In this document: one piece after another, positions 1 through 9,289 of the stretch
Position numbering within the stretch: position 1 is the first letter of the stretch
Layout of the letters: each line of letters opens with the position of its first letter
Assembly: GCA_964627035.1 (NCBI GenBank)
Contig: CAZVKN010000001.1
Coordinates: forward strand, 124,001-188,000
DNA length: 64,000 nt
DNA from: CAZVKN01 sp964627035
GTDB taxonomy: Bacteria; Electryoneota; AABM5-125-24; Hatepunaeales; Hatepunaeaceae
Direction of reading: 5' to 3'
Program-made: the position numbers and the translations under genes
The notes under the pieces: generated by a model
Told to the model about the DNA's origin: nothing
Seen by the model: only the letters and a program-made list of their open reading frames with translations
Databases searched by the model: none

Positions 1-560
1 CTTCCGGCACCGTTCACGCAGTCTATCGCAACTTTTAACTGCTTTCTTTTTATCTTTTCAAGCTCCAAAAATCCTATTCCGGTCACTGCGCGAATATACA
101 TCTCATCTGCACCGTCCCAGTCAAACGATACACCCACTTTGTCCCATGATACCGACCGCAAGGGTCCGTGAACTACAATGTGCTCAAGCTCGACAAAGTC
201 AGCGGCAGTCAGCATTCGCCCGTCATGCCTCACAAATTTCATCGCATTCCACTGCTGCGGGTTATGACTGGCGGTAATGATGATACCGCCTGTAGCACCT
301 CTCTGCTTCACTGCCATAGCCCCGACAGGTGTGGGGACAATGCCGACATCATCAATATCACATCCGGCTGACATCAATCCTGCTTTGATGGCATGATTCA
401 GCATCAACCCTGTCGGTCTCGGATCTCTCGACAGCACAACCTTTTCACCTTTCAGCCAGCTACCAAACCCGCTTGACCAGATCATAGCCACTTCAGGGGT
501 CATTCCTTCGCCGACAATACCGCGGATACCGGAAACCCCCGTCATCAATCCTTTGAACAC
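1..560 (-). CDS. Phosphohexomutase, phosphoglucosamine/phosphomannomutase type (N-terminal part)
   Basis: Cut by the window edge; about 186 codons are visible. The N-terminus has the phosphohexomutase signature SGIRGIVG, and the phosphoserine loop TASHNP lies near residue 98 (Ser98), followed by a VAIDCVNGAG stretch typical of the domain 1/2 junction. The family interconverts hexose 6- and 1-phosphates; in this clade the usual role is GlcN-6-P to GlcN-1-P for cell-wall and LPS precursors, but substrate specificity cannot be read here. I chose a GTG start because AGGAGG lies five bases upstream; an internal ATG six codons later is the alternative. It is the last visible gene of the minus-strand block. 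Confidence 0.85.
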   Translation of the reverse strand, partial: MFKGLMTGVSGIRGIVGEGMTPEVAMIWSSGFGSWLKGEKVVLSRDPRPTGLMLNHAIKAGLMSAGCDIDDVGIVPTPVGAMAVKQRGATGGIIITASHNPQQWNAMKFVRHDGRMLTAADFVELEHIVVHGPLRSVSWDKVGVSFDWDGADEMYIRAVTGIGFLELEKIKRKQLKVAIDCVNGAG

Positions 561-628
561 CTACTCCTCCTGATTTTTCTTATAGTATAGCAATATAATC
601 ATGCACAATAATTATTGCAATAACCACG

Positions 629-2398
629 TCAGACGTAAAGTGAGACAAAATTAAAGGTGTTAACGTCAACCAAGCCTCTGTCAGTCAGCTTTAATTCCGG
701 TATCACAGGAAGAGCGAGGAAGCTAAGTGCCATGAACGGATCATCCAAAACACACCCCAAACGATGAGATGAAGAAATCAAGCTATTCTCCTGTTTGGAC
801 AGTTCAGAGATCGGTCTATCACTCATCAAACCCGCAATCGGAAGCTCCATCTCGGATATTATGGTTTTACCTTCAGACACAATTTGCCCGCCGCCTATAT
901 CAATCAGCCTGTTAGTGGCTGTACAGATAGATTGATCATCCACTCCGACAGCAATTATGTTGTGTGAGTCATGGGCAACTGTTGAAGCTAACGCTCCTTT
1001 TTTTATCCCGAATCCTTTTACAAAACCGACACTCATACCACCTCTACCGCTGTATCTCTCAATGACGACCAGCTTCAGAATATCCCTGTCACTGTCTGAT
1101 ATTACCTGCTCATTGACACATGTTGGATCGAGAATTAAAGCTTTCGTTGTTAATTGGTTCGGCACAATATCAATTACTCTGATAGGTTTCTTTCTATCAG
1201 GTACAGTTAGTTTATCATTGCTTAGTGAAGGAACTTCGAGCTGTTTACATGGAATGACTGTTTGTGTATTCTCAGTTTCTTCTATTACCTTGCCGCTCGC
1301 AGCAACTAACTCACCGCCTTTCCAAACCCTATTCACTCTGATGTCTTTCAAATCGGCAAACTCCACCAAATCTGCACGCCAACCGGGAGCAATACCACCC
1401 ACTCTTTCCAGCCGATAGGTTTCTGCAGGATTAAGAGTCACCATCTTTATAGCAATAATCGGATCTAAACCCAGATATATAGCTTTCTTCACAATAGCGT
1501 CAATATGTCCTTCTTCAAACAGATCGCCCGGTCTGCGATCATCCGACACAAACATCATCCTTCGCTCAGTCTCAGCGGTGACCAGAGGCAGTAGAGCCTC
1601 CAGGTTGCGGGCTGTGCTACCTTCACGAACCATAACCCTCATTCCCTTCGACAGTTTTTCGGAGGCTTCTTCGATATTTGTACACTCGTGATCGGTTGAT
1701 GCTCCACCGACCAAGTAGGTAGAAAGCTGCCGTCCTGACAAATATGGTGAATGTCCGTCAATAGGTAACTTGTTGCGTACCAAAGATAATTTGCTAATTA
1801 CCTCATCTATTCCATTAACTACACCAGGGAAATTCATCATCTCACCGAGCGCGACAAAACGCTCCTCATCCAACAGGGTTGACAGCTTGTTCACATCGAG
1901 CACAGTACCAGATGTTTCCATATTAGTCGCCGGAACACACGAAGGAATCGTGTAGTAGATGTCAATGGGCAAGTCACGAGCATTCTCAAGCATAAACTTG
2001 ATTCCTTCCAATCCCAACACATTTGCAATCTCATGAGGGTCAGAAACCACCGAGGTAGTGCCGTGAGGAGCTACAGCTTCTGCAAATCGAGCCGGAACAA
2101 GCTTCGAGCTTTCAATGTGAATGTGCCCGTCAATGAAGCCCGGTGCGAGATACGAACCTTTGAGGTCAATAATCTCTCTCGCTTCGCAGTGATCAAATCC
2201 GACAATAATACCGTTATGTATTGCAACCGGTTTCTCTTCGACTTCACAGTTAAAAACATTGATTATCCTACTGTTAACGATAAGAATATCTACAGGAATA
2301 TCCCCGCGTGCAGCAGCGAGAAGAGTTTGTAGGTTCCTTATTCTCTTAGATTTCAAATTCATCTGGCTCGTAGTCACTGTTGTTAAATGAATAGACAA
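629..2398 (-). CDS. ade: Adenine deaminase
   Basis: Deaminates adenine to hypoxanthine and ammonia in purine salvage (amidohydrolase superfamily, cytoplasmic). At 589 aa it has the usual length of bacterial Ade. The metal-binding motif PGFIDGHIHIESS gives His92 and His94, and the conserved DPHEIANV block is at residues 120-127. The C-terminal Ade-specific domain carries the VAHDSHN motif. The listed start is TTG with no clear Shine-Dalgarno; ATG at 2362 (MNLKSKR) is an alternative and would remove 12 unconserved residues. It stands alone, about 70 bp upstream of the phosphohexomutase gene and separated from the CotH gene by a repeat-filled gap. Confidence 0.9.
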   Translation of the reverse strand: MSIHLTTVTTSQMNLKSKRIRNLQTLLAAARGDIPVDILIVNSRIINVFNCEVEEKPVAIHNGIIVGFDHCEAREIIDLKGSYLAPGFIDGHIHIESSKLVPARFAEAVAPHGTTSVVSDPHEIANVLGLEGIKFMLENARDLPIDIYYTIPSCVPATNMETSGTVLDVNKLSTLLDEERFVALGEMMNFPGVVNGIDEVISKLSLVRNKLPIDGHSPYLSGRQLSTYLVGGASTDHECTNIEEASEKLSKGMRVMVREGSTARNLEALLPLVTAETERRMMFVSDDRRPGDLFEEGHIDAIVKKAIYLGLDPIIAIKMVTLNPAETYRLERVGGIAPGWRADLVEFADLKDIRVNRVWKGGELVAASGKVIEETENTQTVIPCKQLEVPSLSNDKLTVPDRKKPIRVIDIVPNQLTTKALILDPTCVNEQVISDSDRDILKLVVIERYSGRGGMSVGFVKGFGIKKGALASTVAHDSHNIIAVGVDDQSICTATNRLIDIGGGQIVSEGKTIISEMELPIAGLMSDRPISELSKQENSLISSSHRLGCVLDDPFMALSFLALPVIPELKLTDRGLVDVNTFNFVSLYV

Positions 2399-2459
2399 GG
2401 AATGAAATAGGTTTTGGAAAACGCAGGAATAACAGAAGGTCCGAGTTTGTAGTCATGGT

Positions 2460-2602
2460 TGAGTTCTTTGATTTATTCATGATTTTACTATATCAACGTC
2501 ATTCCCGCGCAGGCGGGAATCCAGAGAAGTCAATGGCAGACTGGATTCCGGATCAAGTCCGGAATGACATATAGGGTGGTTACCGATTACTTAAAAGAAC
2601 TC
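2460..2602. mobile_element. MITE-like element, family R1, copy 1 (inserted in an R2 repeat)
   Basis: A 143-bp element without coding capacity. It starts TGAGTTCTTTGATTT and ends AAAAGAACTC, so its ends are inverted repeats, and it contains the internal hairpin GTCATTCC...GGAATGAC. It is flanked by the direct repeat ATGGT (2455-2459 and 2603-2607). Removing it restores a continuous R2-type sequence, TGTAGTCATGGT joined to CGTCTCAACCACTAC. A second copy lies at 51476-51607 and a disrupted one at 57904-58108. Confidence 0.7.
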
Positions 2603-2662
2603 ATGGTCGTCTCAACCACTACGTAAACAACAGTATAGGAAACAGAATACTCATTCCCCCAA

Positions 2663-5569
2663 TTATTTCAATAACAATATTTTTTCAACTGAGGTAATAT
2701 TCTCCTGCGAAACAGTTACAAAGTAAAGTCCGGAAGAAAGATTAGTGAGGGGGTTCCTACTGTCCAATTCAGTAGTATGAACTCCGATAGCAAGATTCGC
2801 CAACTGTCTATTGTGTACCAATCGTCCGTTCAAGTCATAGATAAATATCTTTGCCCAATTTCCACTTAAAAGCTGAAACGTTATCCGTGCAGAACTGTTA
2901 AACGGATTGGGATATACTTGAATCAGATCGTGTCTTTCCGGTATGCGAACAGGCGGTTCAATATATCCCGGTGAGCCGTATTCGTATGCTCCAATATCTA
3001 CATAAGACAGTTCACCGGAGCCTGTGTTCTCAACCTCCGGGTTGTCCACTCTTCCACCGCTGTTAATATCAAATTCAGGATGATTCGTTCCGTATCCGGC
3101 ATCAATCAAAGGTGAGTCACCACGAAGATGAAAGTTATGACTCCATTGGTCAACAAAGTTTGCATTGGATCGCTGATTCCCTTCACCCGGATAAAGGGTA
3201 TCGGCTTGTATCAAACAGTAGTTGACATCAATTGAACCCTCGTGTATAATGCGAACGTTACTGTCGTTTCTCCAAAGTACTGAATTGAAGATACGTGGCG
3301 GGGCATCCGGCGCCTCATCGTGTAAAACATCGAGCCCCAATTTACTAAACGCCAATACATTATTGTATAGGATAACCCCTTCAACATTTGCTAACGACAC
3401 CGCCGTACTGCAGCCGGTTATAATGTTGTTTGCAATGTATATGTCTGAGAAACCTGACGTAATTGTGATCCCGGTATCGCCTGCATCATATATTTTGTTC
3501 CCCGAGATGACGCCGCTATGAACCCAGTCCATATCTATACCGTCATCCCAACCACAGTAGAATTCGCATCCAGTGATCTCCACATAATCTGTTTGAAAGA
3601 AATCAAGAATATCAGAAGATTCTACAACAAATGACGCATTTGAAAATTTACTGTTTCTGATGAATACCTCACCACCTTCATAAGTAAAAATCATCTCTGT
3701 CTCGAAATGATCCATAACAACGCTATTTATACGCATCGTAACATCAGTACCCTTGACACCCCACCTTCCGTTCGCAAGGTGACTGTTCGAGATGTTCACC
3801 GTGCAGTGAGATGCGTCCAGAATTTCGTATGCGCCCTGAAAAACAGCAAAATCTATGTTAATGTCATCAGTCGGACCGAGTGCTTCAATCATCCGCCACT
3901 TATGATTCGGGTTTAATCTGGTAAACGTCACAGAATCACGAACAGCTCCTTCGATGCTCAAACCTCCTTCAACTATGATTTTCTGCCACGGTCCAATACC
4001 GACTAATACTCCTGCTTCAACGGTCAAAACAGCCTCAGAGGCAATAGTTATCGTTTCAGGAACAGTGTACGGACTGCCTTCCAACGTCCATGTTGTGGAC
4101 TCTTCTATCGTACCGGTTACAATAGTACCGTCGTCAAATCCGTTTCGTGGTGTGTTGAATGCTGAAAACCATTGAAAGCTGCGCAGCCAGGTTCCATTGG
4201 GTCCGTATGCCCTTACACGATAGTAATGCCGGATTCCCCCCTCCATTTGATCGTAAACCATGCTTGTATCTTCATATTCATCTATGCGCACATAAGTATC
4301 AGGAATAAAAAGTGAGTCGGTTCCGATATAGATGGAATAAGTTACCTCACCATCTCTTGGGGTAGTGGCATCGTTCCAGGAAAGGTACATACCATTCGGA
4401 GTCGGTACTGCTTCATTCAGTGCAAACGGCGTAGGACCGTTTGCAAACAAATTCAACAGGTTCTCACCCCTTTGACCTATCTGATCCGGTATCTCCCCCA
4501 ACTCTTCCAGGAACTCTTCAACTGAATGCTCAATAAACGGATCAGCTTCAACCGCATCAGCGAGTATTGTCCCGATAGTGTCTATCATCGCTTCAAAATA
4601 GTCTGCTACAAAAACACGTTCGATAATATCTCTGAATTGCTCCATGATAAGCTCACGCATCTGCCCGTCGTTCCAACATCTCCAGTACAGTGCGTTCGTC
4701 CCCCTAATTGGATCACCACAATTGTAGTAGTCGGGTTGCAACCCTCGAGCAGCAAACCTGAAGGTCTTATCCATGTCCCAGGGAAACATATACCATTTAC
4801 CATCCTGCCCTATTTCATGAATCATGTAGTAATTGTGATAATACGTTGATAAATTCCCGATCAGTGAATGCACTGCAATCACGCGAGCCATCTTAACTGC
4901 GTCGAAACGTCTTTCAAATTCATCAAAGAATCGCTCGGCAGGGGTATAATGCAGCCAATCAATGAGTTCACGCAGATCATAGTATCCGGTCTCAATGTTT
5001 GTTTTCTTGTCCCAGACACCTCCCAGGCTGTCAGTCGGTTTTAACATGCAGCCTTCATCATCAGCTTTGTAGATTGATGCCTGGTTGTCAATTTCATCAT
5101 ATCCACTTAAAAGATGTTCATCCACCTGCTCAACATCGAGATATAGACCGAAATTGTCATCGTTAATGAATAGCTGCACATATCCGGCATTCGATGCAGG
5201 TAATCCGGCTCGCCTGAACATGTCGTAGGAGAGAAATTCCCGGGCAAACGAGTGATCTGTCCACTCAGAGACTAAATTGACCTTATCTCGATTTTGAAAC
5301 CTGTTGTTGCGGTTGAAATTGAGCTTAAAAGATTTCTTCGGATATGCCCTTCCCGACTCACCCCTGATACGAATTCGCACATCCTCCCAGACATCACCAT
5401 TAAACTCAAAACTACAGTCTATGTAGTTGTCCTCCCAAGAGCGGTTAATGATGTACTGCAGTTCATCCGCATCACAGCGGACATGATATATTCTTAATTC
5501 CAATCCATGAGCAGAATTAAATTGAAATAACAGATAAGGAATGATAAGTAGTATGAATCTTCTTATCAT
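2663..5569 (-). CDS. Secreted CotH-kinase-like / right-handed beta-helix protein with T9SS sorting domain
   Basis: Large exported protein (about 968 aa). An N-terminal signal peptide (MIRRFILLIIPYLLF...) is followed by a CotH domain (roughly 30-390: RIRGESGRAYPKKSFKLNF, WTDHSFAREFLSYDMFRRAGLPA, FPWDMDKTF). Then come a fibronectin-like segment, a parallel beta-helix with repeated N-x-I/F turns (about 500-830), and a C-terminal YPNPFN...EKILLLK sorting domain. CotH kinases phosphorylate spore-coat or dockerin-linked proteins in other taxa; activity here is inference. I chose ATG 5569 because it overlaps the GH9 stop as ATGA and begins a clean signal peptide; ATG 5581 in the same frame is possible. 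Third gene of the kdsB-GH9-CotH overlap chain. Confidence 0.85.
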   Translation of the reverse strand: MIRRFILLIIPYLLFQFNSAHGLELRIYHVRCDADELQYIINRSWEDNYIDCSFEFNGDVWEDVRIRIRGESGRAYPKKSFKLNFNRNNRFQNRDKVNLVSEWTDHSFAREFLSYDMFRRAGLPASNAGYVQLFINDDNFGLYLDVEQVDEHLLSGYDEIDNQASIYKADDEGCMLKPTDSLGGVWDKKTNIETGYYDLRELIDWLHYTPAERFFDEFERRFDAVKMARVIAVHSLIGNLSTYYHNYYMIHEIGQDGKWYMFPWDMDKTFRFAARGLQPDYYNCGDPIRGTNALYWRCWNDGQMRELIMEQFRDIIERVFVADYFEAMIDTIGTILADAVEADPFIEHSVEEFLEELGEIPDQIGQRGENLLNLFANGPTPFALNEAVPTPNGMYLSWNDATTPRDGEVTYSIYIGTDSLFIPDTYVRIDEYEDTSMVYDQMEGGIRHYYRVRAYGPNGTWLRSFQWFSAFNTPRNGFDDGTIVTGTIEESTTWTLEGSPYTVPETITIASEAVLTVEAGVLVGIGPWQKIIVEGGLSIEGAVRDSVTFTRLNPNHKWRMIEALGPTDDINIDFAVFQGAYEILDASHCTVNISNSHLANGRWGVKGTDVTMRINSVVMDHFETEMIFTYEGGEVFIRNSKFSNASFVVESSDILDFFQTDYVEITGCEFYCGWDDGIDMDWVHSGVISGNKIYDAGDTGITITSGFSDIYIANNIITGCSTAVSLANVEGVILYNNVLAFSKLGLDVLHDEAPDAPPRIFNSVLWRNDSNVRIIHEGSIDVNYCLIQADTLYPGEGNQRSNANFVDQWSHNFHLRGDSPLIDAGYGTNHPEFDINSGGRVDNPEVENTGSGELSYVDIGAYEYGSPGYIEPPVRIPERHDLIQVYPNPFNSSARITFQLLSGNWAKIFIYDLNGRLVHNRQLANLAIGVHTTELDSRNPLTNLSSGLYFVTVSQENITSVEKILLLK

Positions 5570-7203
5570 CTTGAAAACCATGCATAGAGAAAAAGTGCCT
5601 GCGCATTACAGGCTATGGTCGGTTCATTGGAAAGATAGTCATTGCGGTCATCATGATAGACAGCCTTATCAGTTTGAAATCGTGCAAACATGTCCTGCCG
5701 TTCAAGTTTTATGTTCTGCCTCCTTAGCAGCCCTGGAGCAACTAATCCACCTACAACTGCACCTTTGAGGACAACTCCTTTGAGGTATGATATCTGATGA
5801 TGCAAGTGCTGAGGATACAGTGTGCCATAACCGGAAACGAATGAAACACCATGCTGATTACAGCCGAGAATGAAATCACGCTGCCTTTCAGCAAGCTTGT
5901 CAAACTGTTTTGATCCCGTATAATAGTTATACAGTGCTGCTAAGATGCCGACTCCGGTTTGCGATGAAAGTGAACCCCACAAAAAAGTCCTGAACGGATA
6001 TCCAAATGGATTAAGAGTTGCATTGTTTTCAAATCGCAGCAGAGTTTCTTCCAATTTCATTGAAGATTCAAAGTGATACTGCATCGAACGTGCATAAGCC
6101 AACCCACCGACATCTCCCCAGGACAGCCAATCAATCGGATCATTCTCATCAATATATCTCTTGGCGTCCTTCAAGTATCTCCGGATGTCAGTGGTTCTGT
6201 GCAGTTCGATAGCTGCCAGAGCAAGGTTATCCCAGCTAATCTTATCATAGTACATGGAATCCGGACCGGTTGAATATTCGGGAATATCTGTCTGTGAAAG
6301 AGAATAGGCTTCTATTGCATGAAGTAGGCATTTCTCAGCATAAGTACGATCACCGAGTTGTTTGAAGATTGATGAAGCTAAAGCCAATGCAGCACTGAAC
6401 GATCCACAATATGTTTTTGACAGGGCACTATATGCCGGTCGTCGGTTGGCAAGCGGGTCTTTCCCCGGCAGCCTCCACCCTACATTGTGGTCTTGTAAAT
6501 CCTGAACCTGAACTAACAGTTCATCAGGACGATAGTGCATTTTCATCAGCCAGTCCAAACCAATCTTTGCTTCATCGAGAATATCAGAAAACCCATTCTG
6601 ATCACGGTCGGATATTATTGCGCGATTAATCTCATAGGTAAGCAAAAGCATATACACCGTATGAGAAGTTGTCAATGTAAACTTGATGTAGTCCCCGGCA
6701 TCATGCCAGCCACCTTTAAGATCAATTGTGCCGCTGTGCGGTTTCCCGGCTATCATTGTGGCATCAAACAGGTGACACGGTTTGTGATTATCCGGATCGG
6801 TATCGCCACACCGTTGTGTTTTAAGGAATTTCAGAAGATCGCGAGAAAGAGGTTTATAAACTGAAGAACTGATCTGAAATGGAGGGGATACAGTTTCACC
6901 AAGATGCAAAGTGTAGCTACCGCTCTTTTTAAATTTCGAGAAGTCCGCAAAGTAATGGTGCTCAAAAGCAAGATATGCACCGAGATCCTGCTTCAATTTT
7001 CCTTTGAAAACACGATTACCCTGAGTGTCAAGCAGAAAAAACTTTGTACCATACAACTGTTGATCTGAAACGACTACGGCAACTTTGCGGGACGACGGTG
7101 TGTAGCCAACCTGGTTTAACCGGATGAGGATCTCGCCTGTAGCAAGAGGTAAGTAGCAAGAAGAGACGAAAATAAAGAGTAGAAGTATTAATCTGATTTT
7201 CAT
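5566..7203 (-). CDS. Glycoside hydrolase family 9 protein (endoglucanase-like, probable lipoprotein)
   Basis: 545 aa. The export signal ends in a lipobox-like VSS-C, which would put the lipid on Cys16. Residues 24-110 form the N-terminal Ig-like domain (CelD_N type). The GH9 (alpha/alpha)6 barrel follows, with the nucleophile-base motif GWHDAGDYIKF (Asp168, Asp171) and the C-terminal NDYLSNEP motif holding the acid Glu527. Family members hydrolyse beta-1,4-glucans, some beta-glucosamine oligomers. The ATG overlaps the kdsB stop as ATGA, so the two are translationally coupled. That pairing with LPS synthesis could mean a cell-envelope glycan rather than cellulose as substrate (inference). Confidence 0.85.
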   Translation of the reverse strand: MKIRLILLLFIFVSSCYLPLATGEILIRLNQVGYTPSSRKVAVVVSDQQLYGTKFFLLDTQGNRVFKGKLKQDLGAYLAFEHHYFADFSKFKKSGSYTLHLGETVSPPFQISSSVYKPLSRDLLKFLKTQRCGDTDPDNHKPCHLFDATMIAGKPHSGTIDLKGGWHDAGDYIKFTLTTSHTVYMLLLTYEINRAIISDRDQNGFSDILDEAKIGLDWLMKMHYRPDELLVQVQDLQDHNVGWRLPGKDPLANRRPAYSALSKTYCGSFSAALALASSIFKQLGDRTYAEKCLLHAIEAYSLSQTDIPEYSTGPDSMYYDKISWDNLALAAIELHRTTDIRRYLKDAKRYIDENDPIDWLSWGDVGGLAYARSMQYHFESSMKLEETLLRFENNATLNPFGYPFRTFLWGSLSSQTGVGILAALYNYYTGSKQFDKLAERQRDFILGCNQHGVSFVSGYGTLYPQHLHHQISYLKGVVLKGAVVGGLVAPGLLRRQNIKLERQDMFARFQTDKAVYHDDRNDYLSNEPTIACNAQALFLYAWFSR

Positions 7204-7949
7204 ATAACCGATTCATTCTCTGAAAAAATTCTGCGCGCTATCATTAAGTCATCCTCTGTATCAATTCCCACTCCTTCTTCCTCGACAATCGCAACTTTAA
7301 TGTTTACACCATTTTCGATGAACCGCAACTGCTCAAGTCTTTCCATTTGCTCAAGTTCCGACACATTCCAATGAATAAAACTTTTCAGAGCTTGATATTT
7401 GTAGGCGTATATACCGAGGTGACGGTAAGCATTTTTTAATTCTGTTGACCATCCGTGAGGAATCGGGGAACGTGAGAAATAAAGTGCATCATCAGCATTG
7501 TCTATGACAACCTTCACTACCGATTCTGAAAGATATTCTTCTTCATATTTTATTATCGCAGCGGCAGTTGCAACAGAAACGGTCGGGTCAGATTCAAGTT
7601 TTTCAACTATAGAATCAATCGTATCAGGACGGATAAACGGTTCATCACCCTGAATGTTGACGATGAACTCCGGTGTCTGATAGTTTAGTTTCAGTTTTTC
7701 CACTGCCTTCCAAATCCTATCGCTCCCACTTGGCACATCATCATACAGTTCAATCACCTCAGCACCAAATCTGCGTGCGGCTGAGGCAATCATTGCGTCA
7801 CCGGCAGCGATAATCACTCTATCGAAAGAGATAGCTTTCTTCACTTGAGACCAGGTTCGCTCCAGAACAGGCTTACCGTTCAGGTCAGCGAGTAACTTGC
7901 CGGGGAATCTTGTAGAATCGTATCTCGCAGGAATTATTCCGACAATCAT
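7200..7949 (-). CDS. kdsB: 3-deoxy-manno-octulosonate cytidylyltransferase
   Basis: Activates KDO with CTP to CMP-KDO, needed to attach the inner core of lipopolysaccharide to lipid A; cytoplasmic. 249 aa, normal length. It shows the family N-terminus IIPARYDSTRFPGKLL, followed by DVPSGSDRIWKA and the NIQGDEPFI motif that binds the nucleotide and Mg2+. It is direct evidence for an LPS-bearing outer membrane. Its stop overlaps the start of the GH9 gene by four bases. The ATG has no strong ribosome site. Confidence 0.95.
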   Translation of the reverse strand: MIVGIIPARYDSTRFPGKLLADLNGKPVLERTWSQVKKAISFDRVIIAAGDAMIASAARRFGAEVIELYDDVPSGSDRIWKAVEKLKLNYQTPEFIVNIQGDEPFIRPDTIDSIVEKLESDPTVSVATAAAIIKYEEEYLSESVVKVVIDNADDALYFSRSPIPHGWSTELKNAYRHLGIYAYKYQALKSFIHWNVSELEQMERLEQLRFIENGVNIKVAIVEEEGVGIDTEDDLMIARRIFSENESVI

Positions 7950-7996
7950 CTAATTATAGTGCTGCTTAAGATATTGTTAATCTGGCTTTAGGTTCG

Positions 7997-8689
7997 TCAC
8001 AACTTATCAAGGATCACAACTTTACACGGTGCATGCTTTTTGAACAGCTCGGCATCATCGCCGGTTCCAACTACATCGGGGTCTCCCCAGTGCATCGGAA
8101 TGGCAACCTGCGGCTTCAACATCTCACAGGCTGCAACCGCTTGCATCGCATCCATGACGTATGTACCTGAAACCGGAAGCAGTGCGATGTCACAGTCAAT
8201 ATCCTTCATATGTGCGAAGCAGTCGCAGTCACCCGCATGGTATATCTTTATCCCATCCATCATGACTACATAACCGACATGCAGTAAATCAGGAGGATGA
8301 AAGTTCTTGTCGGTGTTGTAAGCGACAGTGCTGTAGACTTTGACGCCGTTGACATCGTTGTGAAGAACCCAGGGCAATGTAAAAACATCCGCATCAGGAT
8401 ATACTGATCTGCAAGACACGGATGCCATCACCTTGCCTGAGGGTGCTAATGCTTTCTTGATGTCCTCCGGCGAGCAGTGGTCGTAATGCTCATGTGTTAC
8501 CAGCACCAAGTCACCGTCGCCACCTGTGGATTGTTTCCAGGGATCAATGTAAACTGTCTTGGAGCCTTTTATCTTGAAGCTGTCGTGACCAAACCAGGTT
8601 ATGTTATTTACCATTTCCATGACTTTTGGGTCAACTCCGGCATTGGCATTCTTTGTAGGCACTACACCTTTTACCGGAATCTCGATCAT
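7997..8689 (-). CDS. Metallo-beta-lactamase-fold hydrolase (UlaG/COG2220 type)
   Basis: 230 aa with a single MBL domain. The metal-binding HxHxDH motif is THEHYDH (His66, His68, Asp70, His71), followed by HAGDCDCFAH and the C-terminal PMHWGD histidine. This belongs to the UlaG-like branch, whose members include lactonases and phosphodiesterases; the substrate cannot be deduced. The ATG overlaps the upstream gene stop as ATGA, so it is co-translated with the 148-aa unknown protein, suggesting a shared task. Confidence 0.85.
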   Translation of the reverse strand: MIEIPVKGVVPTKNANAGVDPKVMEMVNNITWFGHDSFKIKGSKTVYIDPWKQSTGGDGDLVLVTHEHYDHCSPEDIKKALAPSGKVMASVSCRSVYPDADVFTLPWVLHNDVNGVKVYSTVAYNTDKNFHPPDLLHVGYVVMMDGIKIYHAGDCDCFAHMKDIDCDIALLPVSGTYVMDAMQAVAACEMLKPQVAIPMHWGDPDVVGTGDDAELFKKHAPCKVVILDKL

Positions 8690-9132
8690 GTTATCCCCAA
8701 AACGGTATTCTTAGATCCCCCAGCAGCCTTATAGACATAGAATATCTGACGAGGCTTCATTCCACTCTTTGACACAATCCTTTCAGTCAATTTAACAGCA
8801 GCCTGTGCAGGTTTGGCGTTTACCACCATTGTGCTCGCAGACGTCGGAGTATCGAATGTGAATACCTGCGCATCTGCGAGTTCCGGTGTCTCAATCTCGA
8901 TCATGATTTTACCCTTTAACTCGCCGATTTGCACATAAACGGAGTTATTTACAATATTATGTCCCGCTGCTCTGACATCCCGCATTAGTAGCTCCATCCT
9001 CTTCCCTAACCCGATAGGTATTCCCAGAAGATTTGTCACGGTCACGAAATAGAACGATTTGTCCAGCCAGTCGAACTCTTTTCTGTCCCATGAACCTTCA
9101 TCAGCATTTGGCTGTGGCATTGTATCCGACAT
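8686..9132 (-). CDS. Unknown conserved-looking protein coupled to the MBL hydrolase
   Basis: 148 aa, not recognised. It is a soluble alpha/beta protein with no signal peptide or membrane segment. It is rich in beta-strand-like runs (YFVTVTNLL, VYVQIGELKGKIMIEIE, RQIFYVYKAAGG) and has no cysteine. The start is well supported: ATG with AAAGGAG seven bases upstream. The ATGA overlap with the hydrolase gene indicates a two-gene unit. Just upstream is a truncated R2 repeat, then hisC. Confidence 0.7.
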   Translation of the reverse strand: MSDTMPQPNADEGSWDRKEFDWLDKSFYFVTVTNLLGIPIGLGKRMELLMRDVRAAGHNIVNNSVYVQIGELKGKIMIEIETPELADAQVFTFDTPTSASTMVVNAKPAQAAVKLTERIVSKSGMKPRQIFYVYKAAGGSKNTVLGIT

Positions 9133-9177
9133 GATAACTCCTTTCTATTGATAGTTGTTTGAATATTCAAGAAAACA

Positions 9178-9258
9178 GGTAGTGTCAGGCAATAGTGATA
9201 CACTGTAGTCGTGGTTGTCCTCAACCACGACTACAAAAACAGTAGTTAGTTAGCACTC
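9178..9258. mobile_element. MITE-like element, family R2, short copy
   Basis: Starts with the same terminus as the full element at 47997 (GGTAGTGTCAGGCAA) and runs into TGTAGTCGTGGTTGTC, then CAACCACGACTACA, a near-perfect palindrome. The far terminus is degraded (TTAGCACTCTG). It fills the gap between hisC and the 148-aa gene. Confidence 0.6.
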
Positions 9259-9289
9259 TGATTTCTATAACCTAATAGTCTGATTCACG

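Noticed and set aside
957..1418. 153-codon plus-strand open frame
   Set aside because: Antisense to adenine deaminase, which is clearly the real gene.
2399..2459. Purine riboswitch before adenine deaminase
   Set aside because: No conserved purine-aptamer core or three-way junction pattern; the sequence is a repeat remnant.
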